A stretch of DNA of 64,000 nt from Clostridium intestinale DSM 6191 (GTDB taxonomy: Bacteria > Bacillota > Clostridia > Clostridiales > Clostridiaceae). The position numbers and the translations under genes are program-made. A model generated the notes under the pieces. The model saw only the letters and a program-made list of their open reading frames with translations. It searched no databases and had not been told where the DNA came from. This document shows positions 36,362 through 43,885 of the stretch, in pieces; the first letter of the stretch is position 1; every line of letters starts with the position of its first letter. The stretch is from contig NZ_FQXU01000003.1 of NCBI RefSeq assembly GCF_900130055.1, positions 585,627 through 649,626 of the forward strand, in the 5' to 3' direction.

Positions 36362-37108
36362 CTAATATATTTCTTTATTTTCAAAATATTTTCTAACTAA
36401 AGATGAGCCTACTATAAGAATGGCTGCTGAAATTATTAAAACGATAGTTATCTCATTTCGCCCTTGAGTTATAGAAAATAAAGAAAAACCATAGGGATTT
36501 ATATTTCTGATGAAAGTTTCACTATGATATATATTGGAAGAAAGCGCACTAAGTACTGCTGCCACTCCAATGGATATCAGTAAGTTTTTATTTTTTAGGT
36601 TTATAAATAAATGTATAGTCATTATTCCTAAAGTTGATATTAATTGAATACAAAACATTATTATAAAAAATCTCCAAGGAATAGGTTCTTTGAATTTAAA
36701 TATTAGTCCAACTATTATCAAGGAAAATACATTTAGTAAAAGCATCATTATTGAATAAAATACGGCCACAATAACTTTTGCATTTAAAATACTGTTTCTT
36801 TTTATAGGTTTAGTTAATAAAAATGTCCATGCGTTACTCTTATATTCACTTTCAAATAAAGTAACTAAGATAAGTGAAGCAAATAGGGGCATATTATCAT
36901 TAAAATATAGTATTCTCTGCTCTTTTATTAAAACTTGCCAAGAGGTTAATCCTTTTAAGGTAGCTTGTGGTAAAAGCCAACTTTCATACCTTATTAAAAA
37001 ATCAAACACCAAGAGAGCTGAAACTCCTATTGGTATTGCAAGTATAAATAAAATAACTAAATTTCTTTTTTCTTTTATAAACTCGTTTTTTATTAAGTCC
37101 ATTAGCAT
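36362..37108 (-). CDS. ABC-2 permease, lantibiotic-immunity type (first)
   Basis: 248-residue permease with about six helices; NEFIKEKRNLVILFILAIP at the start is the usual cytoplasmic helix plus TM1 of this group. The ATG at 37108 overlaps the ATPase stop (TAA at 37102-37104) and follows GGAGGAGAAGG; an alternative ATG at 37102 is equally in frame. Subunit of the CprABC-like exporter with the next permease and the ATPase. Antimicrobial-peptide removal is inferred from gene order and family. Confidence 0.85.
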   Translation of the reverse strand: MLMDLIKNEFIKEKRNLVILFILAIPIGVSALLVFDFLIRYESWLLPQATLKGLTSWQVLIKEQRILYFNDNMPLFASLILVTLFESEYKSNAWTFLLTKPIKRNSILNAKVIVAVFYSIMMLLLNVFSLIIVGLIFKFKEPIPWRFFIIMFCIQLISTLGIMTIHLFINLKNKNLLISIGVAAVLSALSSNIYHSETFIRNINPYGFSLFSITQGRNEITIVLIISAAILIVGSSLVRKYFENKEIY

Positions 37109-38022
37109 ACCTTCTCCTCCTTAGTAAGTCCTAAGAAAATTTCCTCTAATGAAGTTTTTTCTTCAGCTAAATAGTTTAATGAATATCCCCCCATAACTAT
37201 TTCTCTACAAATTTTTGAAGGAGATAAATTATTTCCTTTAACTTTTAGTTTTAAATTTTCCTCTTCTACCCTATATCCTCTAGCTAATAAAAGCTTCATA
37301 GTTAAAGCCTTGTCTTCCTTCTTTTCTAGTCCTATTATTACTTCATTAGTAGCGTTTTTCTTTAAATCCTCTAGAGAGCCTTGATATAGTAGTTTTCCTT
37401 TATTTATTACTCCAACCTCAGTTGCTACTAACTCAATCTCATTTAATATATGACTTGAAATAATTATGGTAATTTTCTTTTCTTTAGCTAAGTATCTTAT
37501 TAGATTTCTAATTTCTATTATTCCAGCAGGATCTAAACCATTAGTCGGTTCATCTAAAATTAAAAGTTTTGGGTTTCCCATAAGAGCCTGCGCTATCCCA
37601 AGTCTCTGCTTCATTCCTAAAGAAAACTCATTAACTTTTTTATTTCTCTCTTCCCACAGATTTACAAGCTTAAGTTTCTCTTCAATCTCTTCCTTATTAA
37701 GCTTTAACATTCTTTTTAATATATCAAGATTCTCATAGGCAGTTAAATGTCCATAATAGGATGGGCTTTCAACTAAAGCTCCTATGTTTTTTAAAATCTC
37801 TTCTCTATTTTCTTTAATTGATTTTCCAAAAATATATACCTCACCACTATTAGCTCTTATAAGTCCTAATAACATCTTTATAGTTGTTGACTTTCCAGCT
37901 CCATTAGGACCTAAAAATCCATATATCTCTCCCTCTTTTATCTTTAGATTAACACTATCAACACTTTTAACTTTATTAAACACCTTAACTAGATTTTTTG
38001 TTTCAACGATATATCTACTCAT
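37102..38022 (-). CDS. ABC transporter ATPase, bacitracin/lantibiotic type (CprA-like)
   Basis: 306-residue ATPase, first gene of the ABC plus two-component operon. Walker A is GPNGAGKST, the signature FSLGMKQRLG, and Walker B LLILDEPTNGLDP, followed by the H-loop in IIISSHILNE. The C-terminal region is typical of BcrA-like drug ATPases. The start chosen is ATG at 38022, six nt after GAGGTG; the longer frame starts at a GTG within that site. The stop overlaps the first permease start. Expression is probably controlled by the downstream regulator-kinase pair. Confidence 0.9.
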   Translation of the reverse strand: MSRYIVETKNLVKVFNKVKSVDSVNLKIKEGEIYGFLGPNGAGKSTTIKMLLGLIRANSGEVYIFGKSIKENREEILKNIGALVESPSYYGHLTAYENLDILKRMLKLNKEEIEEKLKLVNLWEERNKKVNEFSLGMKQRLGIAQALMGNPKLLILDEPTNGLDPAGIIEIRNLIRYLAKEKKITIIISSHILNEIELVATEVGVINKGKLLYQGSLEDLKKNATNEVIIGLEKKEDKALTMKLLLARGYRVEEENLKLKVKGNNLSPSKICREIVMGGYSLNYLAEEKTSLEEIFLGLTKEEKVC

Positions 38023-38120
38023 TTTACTCACCTCTTAAGCTTATTTCACTATAATCTTATAATGTTCTCTTTAATATTGATTTTAGGTGAGCTTAATTCT
38101 ATCTTAATTTTCATAAAAAA

Positions 38121-38165
38121 ATACCAAGCTTATAAAAAAGTTTAACTCATCTATAAGCTTGGTAT
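38121..38165 (-). terminator. terminator of the 38.2-kb gene
   Basis: Perfect 14-bp stem (38121-38134 with 38152-38165) followed on the minus strand by TTTTTT (A run 38115-38120). Confidence 0.88.
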
Positions 38166-38210
38166 AATTTTTGCTTTAAATATTATAATTTTAATGTATT
38201 AATCTTTATT

Positions 38211-38849
38211 CTATAAATTTAATTGATTTAAAGTATCTTCGAAGTTTTTTATAATATCTAATTTATCAACATAAATTCCTATATCAGAGTACTGAGATAG
38301 ATTATTTCCGTTTAAGTACACTTTAGGCAAGTATTCATTACTATCACTTACTTCATTTATAAGAGTACGTAATTCATCATTTGTGTACTCCTTATCTTGA
38401 ATAAATTTTTGTTTAAAGATTTTTTTATCTTTAATAGAAGTTAAAATCAACATTCTACAAGTTCTTGAAATACATACATAATCTTTTTCCTCAAAGGTTG
38501 TTACAAAAGCAAATTCTGATCCGAAAACAACTTCTTTCCCTTTAAGTAACTTTTTAGCAAATTCATCAAAAGCTCTTTTCTCAATATCAGTTACATTTGT
38601 TACATCATCAGGCACAAGCAAATAAACTTTTTTAGCAAATATTCCTTGCATTAAACTATTAATATCTTCGTTATCCTTTATAAACGTTCTCATGTCCTTT
38701 ATAACATCTTCGTTATTAAAAATGTTAAAATATAATGGTACATTAGGATAACTTACAACATCATTAATTGTATACTCCACAACATTGCTACTTTTATTGG
38801 ATTTAATATAGATTTTTTCATCATTAAATAACATATAACACTTTTCCAT
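38211..38849 (-). CDS. uncharacterised protein, possibly a degenerate actin/MreB-like domain
   Basis: I do not recognise this 212-residue soluble protein with certainty. The segment KKVYLLVPDDVTNVTDIEKRAF followed by VVFGSEFAFVTT resembles the MreB/Hsp70 fold, where a VPSGVTEVEKRAV helix precedes an EEPMAAA strand. The phosphate-1 and phosphate-2 glycine loops of true ATPases are not visible, so nucleotide binding would be lost. GGAGTGG precedes the ATG. It stands alone between the export operon and a long non-coding stretch. The actin-like reading is weak and needs profile or structure comparison. Confidence 0.55.
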   Translation of the reverse strand: MEKCYMLFNDEKIYIKSNKSSNVVEYTINDVVSYPNVPLYFNIFNNEDVIKDMRTFIKDNEDINSLMQGIFAKKVYLLVPDDVTNVTDIEKRAFDEFAKKLLKGKEVVFGSEFAFVTTFEEKDYVCISRTCRMLILTSIKDKKIFKQKFIQDKEYTNDELRTLINEVSDSNEYLPKVYLNGNNLSQYSDIGIYVDKLDIIKNFEDTLNQLNL

Positions 38850-39165
38850 AATTCCACTCCAATCTAATTGCTTTCATAATTATTATACTTTCTTATTTTA
38901 AAATTCTTTTCTTAATATATTTTACCTTAAGTTTTAAATTTTTTATATAAAAAAGTCGTCAAGGCGATTATGAGCCGTCTACTTTTTTTTGCTCATCTGC
39001 CTTTCCAAACGCATGTGAGGAAAAAATGGCAGGAGCTCAATTTTATTATTTTTTATTCTTTAGGAGTTTCACGTAGACTTCTTATATTAATATCTAATTT
39101 AAGTTATCTACAAATTTGAAAAAGTATAATTGGTCTAAAGAATAAAAAATGTTGACCTTGGTCCA
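38850..39165. other. non-coding stretch with a GC-richer hairpin element
   Basis: No ORF. The centre holds a compact hairpin at 38991-39036: GCTC/GAGC, CTGCC/GGCAG and TTCC/GGAA arms with small bulges and a loop around AAACGCATGTGA. It is flanked by T-rich sequence and by another weak stem (38955-38982). The segment is more GC-rich than its surroundings. It could be a small structured RNA, a terminator or a mobile-element end; I cannot identify it. Confidence 0.4.
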
Positions 39166-39256
39166 CTTCTTAAGAAGTAAACTTCTTAAAAACAAAAGAA
39201 TAAAACTTCTTAAAAATAAAGCTTCTTAAGAATATAAGAATAAATCTTCTTAAGAA
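39166..39256. repeat. 40-bp tandem repeat built on CTTCTTAA
   Basis: CTTCTTAA occurs at 39166, 39182, 39206, 39222 and 39246, with spacings 16, 24, 16 and 24. This is two diverged 40-bp units (39166-39205, 39206-39245) plus the start of a third. Three copies extend to the palindrome CTTCTTAAGAA. Non-coding. Confidence 0.85.
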
Positions 39257-39301
39257 TATATAGTGTTTATGCGGGTTTCATCTACTTTTCACTTAAAATA
39301 A

Positions 39302-39332
39302 AAAGACCATCTTATTAAGTAAGACAGTCTTT
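39302..39332 (-). terminator. terminator of the PadR-HAAS operon
   Basis: Stem AAAGAC-CA-TCTTA / TAAGA-CA-GTCTTT with a 2x2 internal loop, 18 bp after the HAAS-protein stop. Confidence 0.75.
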
Positions 39333-39349
39333 CTAAAAATTTTTAAATT

Positions 39350-40183
39350 TTAATTACTTTTTAAAGGCTTAATAACTGAAAATGAACCCTTCATATACAA
39401 TTTATTAATAACATATATAAAAATTAATACCCCTGAAATTACAAAAAGATAATTAGATATTTGACCTAATCTATTTGGTATTCTATTAACCCTCTCATTC
39501 CAAGCTTTCTGTTGCACATCATAATCATAATTTTGTTGTTTATCAGTTCTCTTGTAGAAAATGTCCCATGTATGAGTACCTTCATCACTATAAACTCCAC
39601 TTGCTCCGCCATTTCCATTTGGAATCATTTCATCAGTTACATCTTTTTTGTATTCATATACTATATTATAACTATCACCTTTAGAAATTTTAATGTCATA
39701 TATTCCATTATCATTTTTTATATTAAATTCATCAAGTAGATTAGTTATTTCATTATTCAACTCAGAATTTATTTCATTCTTATCTTTGATTTTATCTTTT
39801 ATAACTTCAAAAACATACGCCTTTGTGTTTTTATCTGATAAATATGGATTGGAATCATTCCTATGGCTGAAGTCATCTGCAACATAAATAGTGAAAAATA
39901 CACTTGCTATCATAAAGAAAGCTATTGCAGATATTTTTAATATCTTTGAAAACTTATCCTGCTTTTTTAAGATTAATTTCAATTCATTTATAACTATTTT
40001 TTCATTTCCAAAGTTTGATAAAGCTTTATTAATACTTTCCTCTTCAGATAATCCTGATTTCTTTAAGTCTTCCACCTCATCCATTAAATGTGTTATTGTT
40101 TCCTCTTTTATAATCTTCGTTTCTTCATCTTTTTCATCAAAGCTTCTGTATATATTCTCAACATACTCTTCAATCTTCTTCAT
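39350..40183 (-). CDS. HAAS-domain membrane protein (partner of PadR)
   Basis: 277-residue protein. The N-terminal 70 residues match the HAAS (DUF1700-like) signature: MKKIEEYVENIYRSF, then DEVEDLKKSGLSEEESINKALSNFG. One helix lies at about 97-116 and a second near the C terminus (about 242-262), with a roughly 125-residue outside domain between. HAAS proteins are regularly encoded with PadR regulators and are thought to transmit envelope signals to them. The start chosen is ATG at 40183, overlapping the PadR stop by 4 bp (ATGA). The ribosome site is an unusual run of eight G. Confidence 0.82.
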   Translation of the reverse strand: MKKIEEYVENIYRSFDEKDEETKIIKEETITHLMDEVEDLKKSGLSEEESINKALSNFGNEKIVINELKLILKKQDKFSKILKISAIAFFMIASVFFTIYVADDFSHRNDSNPYLSDKNTKAYVFEVIKDKIKDKNEINSELNNEITNLLDEFNIKNDNGIYDIKISKGDSYNIVYEYKKDVTDEMIPNGNGGASGVYSDEGTHTWDIFYKRTDKQQNYDYDVQQKAWNERVNRIPNRLGQISNYLFVISGVLIFIYVINKLYMKGSFSVIKPLKSN

Positions 40184-40521
40184 TCTATTTCCCCCCCCAT
40201 AAAATTGTCTATTATTCTTTTTAAAGCATTCCATTGGCTAGAAATTGTTATAAAATAATCTTTACCCTCTTCAGTAATAGAATAATACCTTCTTCTCCCA
40301 CCATTGGTTCCTTCTGTATCATTCCAATACCCTTTAATATATCCTTTTTTCTCTAATCTTTTTAACGATACATATAAGGTGGCTTCCTTCATTTCAAACT
40401 CTTCATTTGATGTTTCTTTAATTTTTCTTGCTATTAAATACCCATACATATCCTCATTATAAAGTACAGATAAAACCATTGAATCAATATACCCTTTTAA
40501 AATCTCCTTATCAAATTCCAC
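40180..40521 (-). CDS. PadR family transcriptional regulator (HAAS partner)
   Basis: 113-residue PadR winged-helix protein: SMVLSVLYNEDMYGYLIARKI for the HTH region, EATLYVSLKRLEKKGYIKGYW for the recognition helix, and RRRYYSITEEGKDYF for the wing. The start is GTG at 40521 after AAGGGGAT. The last codons include a G8 tract (40191-40198) that is also the ribosome site of the HAAS gene. Two copies of a 19-bp palindrome flank the promoter, so autorepression is likely. Its C-terminal helix is short, as in the PadR-s1 group. Confidence 0.88.
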   Translation of the reverse strand: MEFDKEILKGYIDSMVLSVLYNEDMYGYLIARKIKETSNEEFEMKEATLYVSLKRLEKKGYIKGYWNDTEGTNGGRRRYYSITEEGKDYFITISSQWNALKRIIDNFMGGEIE

Positions 40522-40546
40522 TTCATATCCCCTTTCTATAATAAAC

Positions 40547-40605
40547 TACTTAATAATATTAAGTACTCTTATAGTATAATTCATATTACTTAATAATATC
40601 AAGTA
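40547..40605 (-). promoter_or_regulatory. PadR promoter with two 19-bp operator palindromes
   Basis: TACTTAATAATATTAAGTA (40547-40565) is a perfect palindrome around one central base; TACTTAATAATATCAAGTA (40587-40605) differs at one position. The copies are exactly 40 bp apart. Between and across them lie -35 TTGATA and -10 TATACT on the minus strand, so a repressor on both would cover the promoter. Confidence 0.72.
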
Positions 40606-40662
40606 CTTGTATCCAAATAATTCATTTATTTTACTTTATTTAGATAAATAGACTAAAAAAGT

Positions 40663-40682
40663 GAGCCATATAACTATAGCTC
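40663..40682 (-). terminator. terminator of the AI-2E family gene
   Basis: 8-bp stem GAGCTATA / TATGGCTC (one G-U pair) on the minus strand, followed by a run of six T. Confidence 0.7.
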
Positions 40683-40689
40683 ATCTTAA

Positions 40690-41832
40690 TTATTCTTTCT
40701 TCATTTCCTGCTCTATTAACCTCTTATTTACTTTATCTACAAATAAGTTATAAATAGTTGCAGCTACTGGTACACTTAAAAGCATTCCAACTATTCCCCC
40801 AAGTCCTGCGCCTAAAGTTATTGCAGCAAAAACCCAAATACCCGGTAATCCTATACTTGATCCTACAACTTTAGGATAAATTAAAGTATTCTCTAATTGC
40901 TGAAGTATAGTTATATAAAGCAAAAATAATACGGCTTTAAGTGGACTTACTGTAAGAATTATAAATGCACCTAATGCTGCACCTAAATATGCGCCTACTA
41001 TTGGTATTAAAGCTGTAACGCTTATAAATACTCCAACTGTAACAGCATAAGGGAAGCTAAAGACAAACATTCCTGCCGTACATAATCCACCTATAATAAC
41101 AGCTTCTACACATTGCCCTACAATAAAATTTGAAAAAGACTCATTTATAACATGAAATACATAGTTAATTTTCTCTATACTTTTATTTTTTAAGAATGCT
41201 TTCATTACTTTTTTTATCTGATAGGATAGTTTTTCCTTGTTTGCAAGTGCATAGATTGCAAATACAAGCGAAATTATAAAATTTATTAGGCTATTTGCCA
41301 TTGTTGATGCAAATAAAATAATTGAGTTAAGAACTCCTGTAAGCAAACTTGATGCGAAAGTCATAACACTCCTTGATATCTCATTTATATCTATTTGCAA
41401 GGTTACTAATGTATTTTCAACAACTTCATATTTGTCACTATTAGTATCTATAAATTTAATAATGTCCTCTACAAATTTTGGTATAGCTGCTATTATAACA
41501 GAAATAGCATTTACTAATTCAGGGATTACTATTAAAGCAACTATTACTACTATAAATATAATCAGAAGTATAGCTAAAAATATACAGACTGCTCTCCTAG
41601 ATTTATTTATGATTTCATTCTTTGATTTAGGAAAATATATTTTTTCAAGCTTTTTCATCAATATGTTTAGAACATATGCCATTGCTAATCCTGAAATTAG
41701 AGGTACTGCTGCCCCACTTATATTTCCTATCGTTGAAAAAATGTTTTCTGAATATTTCACTACTAGGACTACAAATAAAGCTAAAAATAAATACTTAGCA
41801 ATATCCATGATATTTCTTTTATTAAAATTCAT
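40690..41832 (-). CDS. AI-2E family (PerM/TqsA-like) membrane transporter
   Basis: 380-residue membrane protein with about eight helices. The family marks are the FIVGQCVEAVIIGGLCTAGM segment, PYAVTVGVFISVTALIPIVGAYLGA and the late LQQLENTLIYPKVVGSSIGLPG block. Relatives include autoinducer-2 exporters and Na+/H+ antiporter-like proteins, so the substrate cannot be inferred. The ATG has GGAGGAG upstream. The gene is 18 bp downstream of a histidine kinase gene on the same strand, so it may be part of the two-component transcript. Confidence 0.88.
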   Translation of the reverse strand: MNFNKRNIMDIAKYLFLALFVVLVVKYSENIFSTIGNISGAAVPLISGLAMAYVLNILMKKLEKIYFPKSKNEIINKSRRAVCIFLAILLIIFIVVIVALIVIPELVNAISVIIAAIPKFVEDIIKFIDTNSDKYEVVENTLVTLQIDINEISRSVMTFASSLLTGVLNSIILFASTMANSLINFIISLVFAIYALANKEKLSYQIKKVMKAFLKNKSIEKINYVFHVINESFSNFIVGQCVEAVIIGGLCTAGMFVFSFPYAVTVGVFISVTALIPIVGAYLGAALGAFIILTVSPLKAVLFLLYITILQQLENTLIYPKVVGSSIGLPGIWVFAAITLGAGLGGIVGMLLSVPVAATIYNLFVDKVNKRLIEQEMKKE

Positions 41833-41850
41833 CTACTTTCTCCTCCAATT

Positions 41851-42885
41851 TTAAATCTGACTAGGAAGCCTAACAATAAACTCTGTTCCTTTTTCTGGCT
41901 TACTCTTTACTGATATTTTCCCTTGGCATAGATCAACTATTCTTTTAACTAAGGATAATCCAAGTCCATTTCCCTCAGATACATGGGCTAAATCTCCCTG
42001 ATAAAATTTTTCAAATATATGCTCTCTAGTATCATCATTCATGCCTATGCCATTATCTGATATTTTAACTTTAATATCATTTCCTTCATAATAACTTTTA
42101 ACTAATATCTCTCCATTTTTATGACTAAATTTTATGGCATTACTTAATAAATTAAGCCATACATGAGATAACATTTCTTCATTACTATAGAATTCTATAG
42201 GTTCTAACTCTATATTAAATTCTATCTCTTTTTTCTCCCACTGCATCTGGAGAAGAAGTATACAATTTCTAATCTGTTCGTCCAAGGAAAAACAGTTTTT
42301 ATCTGTAATGATAGCTTGATTCTCAAGTTTTGTTAATAATAAAATATTTGAAGACATATTGGCAAGTCTTTCTGATTCTCTAATAATTATATCTGTGTAT
42401 TCAAGCCTCTGATTTTCTGTTAAGGAGGCTTTATGAAGTTGTCTTGCAAACCCTCTTATGGATACTATAGGGGTTCTAAATTCATGCGAAAAGTTATTAA
42501 TAAAGTCCTTACGAAACATTTCTATACTATTAAGCTCATTTGTCATACTATTAAAACTATCAATAAGCTCTCCAAGTTCGTGTTTTCTCTTTAGCTCCTT
42601 CACCTTTACATTAAAATTTCCTTTTGTAACCTCTCTAGTTGCTGATATTACCTCATTTAGTGGCTTTAAAAAATATTTTGCCACTGGAAATGTAAGTATT
42701 GTTCCTATTATAGTGCTGACTATAAGACCCACTATTAATAAATATATTGGACCTGCTCCATTTGGAGGCATAAGGTTTGACTTATCTAGAATAATAATTA
42801 AAATTCCAGATAATAAAGCAGAAGAAATCATTATAATAAATACTATTACAACTAGAGCCGCATTCATACTTTTTAATCTTTTCAT
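41851..42885 (-). CDS. sensor histidine kinase with minimal outside loop
   Basis: 344-residue kinase. TM1 (about 9-32) and TM2 (about 43-64) are joined by only about 15 outside residues, so it is an intramembrane-sensing type. A HAMP domain (about 65-118) precedes HisKA with the phospho-histidine in NNFSHEFRTPIVSIRGFA and the HATPase boxes NAIKFS, DNGIGM and GNGLGLSLVKRI. It overlaps its response regulator by 4 bp. Small-loop kinases in Firmicutes usually sense envelope damage or work with an ABC transporter; a MacB-like exporter is divergent from this operon. Confidence 0.9.
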   Translation of the reverse strand: MKRLKSMNAALVVIVFIIMISSALLSGILIIILDKSNLMPPNGAGPIYLLIVGLIVSTIIGTILTFPVAKYFLKPLNEVISATREVTKGNFNVKVKELKRKHELGELIDSFNSMTNELNSIEMFRKDFINNFSHEFRTPIVSIRGFARQLHKASLTENQRLEYTDIIIRESERLANMSSNILLLTKLENQAIITDKNCFSLDEQIRNCILLLQMQWEKKEIEFNIELEPIEFYSNEEMLSHVWLNLLSNAIKFSHKNGEILVKSYYEGNDIKVKISDNGIGMNDDTREHIFEKFYQGDLAHVSEGNGLGLSLVKRIVDLCQGKISVKSKPEKGTEFIVRLPSQI

Positions 42886-43556
42886 TCTGCTTTCACCGCC
42901 TTATATCCAAGTCCACGCACGGTAATGATCTGAAAATCCTCATTATCTTTAAACTTTTCTCTCAATCTATTAATATGTACATCAACTGTTCTCCCATCAG
43001 TATCGCTATCCATACCCCAAATCTCATCCATAAGCTGTCTCCTTGTAAAAATCTTATTTGGATAAGATAATAATTTGAATAATAACATAAATTCCTTTTG
43101 AGGTAATAACTCTATTTTACCTTTTTGTTTAACTGTAAGTTCATCATAATTAAGCTCAGTTTCTCCAAAAACAAGTTTATGCTCACTAGCTATTTTAGAA
43201 CGCCTAAGTAATGCCGCTATACGTAAAATCATCTCTTCTTCATCCACTGGTTTTACCATATAATCATCTGTTCCAAATATAAAACCTTGTTTTTTATCTG
43301 AAGGACTTTCCTTTGCAGTCACCATTAAAATGGGTAAATTAAACCTAGCTTCTCTAAGCTCCTTTGTAAGTTCATATCCGTTCATATTCGGCATCATAAT
43401 ATCTAATACTATTAAATCTATATGTTGTTTATCTAAAATATCTAAAGCTTCTAAACCATCCCTTGCCAAAATAGGTTTATATCCATTTTCTAAAAGCACA
43501 GCTTCCATTAGTTTTCTTGTATTATCATTATCTTCAACAACCATTATGTTAAACAT
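42882..43556 (-). CDS. OmpR-family response regulator
   Basis: 224-residue regulator. The receiver has VVEDND, the phospho-acceptor in IDLIVLDIMMPNMNGYE and lysine in YMVKPVD; the winged helix ends in GRTVDVHINRLREKFKD and ITVRGLGYKAV. The start chosen is ATG at 43556, eight nt after AAGGTGG; an in-frame GTG at 43568 would lie in that site. It pairs with the kinase by a 4-bp overlap. A 10-bp inverted repeat (AATGTAAACT / AGTTTACATT) in the divergent region may be its operator, linking it to the MacB-like ABC gene. Confidence 0.9.
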   Translation of the reverse strand: MFNIMVVEDNDNTRKLMEAVLLENGYKPILARDGLEALDILDKQHIDLIVLDIMMPNMNGYELTKELREARFNLPILMVTAKESPSDKKQGFIFGTDDYMVKPVDEEEMILRIAALLRRSKIASEHKLVFGETELNYDELTVKQKGKIELLPQKEFMLLFKLLSYPNKIFTRRQLMDEIWGMDSDTDGRTVDVHINRLREKFKDNEDFQIITVRGLGYKAVKAE

Positions 43557-43650
43557 ATTTAAAACCACCTTACTTACTTTTGTTTCATTATAACATGTAT
43601 ATATTTTTTAAATTAGATACTATTATATCTTACCTATTTTTTATTAACTA

Positions 43651-43700
43651 AATGTAAACTACTTTTTAATTAAATTTAATCATATTTTTCAGTTTACATT
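43651..43700. promoter_or_regulatory. inverted repeat and promoter between regulator and MacB-like gene
   Basis: AATGTAAACT (43651-43660) and AGTTTACATT (43691-43700) are perfect complements 30 bp apart. The right copy includes TTTACA, a plausible plus-strand -35 with a TATACT-like -10 near 43719. It is a candidate response-regulator site and exporter promoter. Confidence 0.45.
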
Positions 43701-43723
43701 GAGTTAATATTTCTATTTTATAC

Positions 43724-43862
43724 TTCACCTACAGCAATAAAGTGAAACTTTTCAGGTGGAGTTTTTATACTCCAGCTGAATTTAGTTGAACTAATCCAGG
43801 AGCGTGCATCCGTTATCGCCCACTTGAAGAAGTGGGAGTATTATGGATGCTAGCTATCGGAT
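43724..43862 (+). other. multi-hairpin element in the leader of the MacB-like gene
   Basis: Four hairpins in 139 bp: TTCAC/GTGAA (43724-43746); an 11-bp stem TTCAG-G-TGGAGT / ACTCCA-G-CTGAA (43751-43780); TTAGT/ACTAA (43782-43794); and GCATCC...GGATGC enclosing CCCACTT-GAAG-AAGTGGG (43806-43850). The tail CGGAT (43858-43862) can instead pair with ATCCG (43809-43813). The block is GC-richer than its surroundings and ends 12 nt before the exporter's ribosome site. It resembles an end of an IS200/IS605-type element, or a cis-regulatory RNA; neither is proved. Confidence 0.5.
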
Positions 43863-43885
43863 AAAAATAGTAAGGAGACGATGTA

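Noticed and set aside
39166-39256. CRISPR array
   Set aside because: The repeat core is 8-11 bp with 16- or 24-bp periods and no unique spacers, and there are no cas genes; it is a simple diverged tandem repeat.
43724-43862. tRNA or known riboswitch upstream of the MacB-like gene
   Set aside because: There is no cloverleaf, no TTCGA arm and no aptamer core I recognise; it is left as an unidentified structured element.
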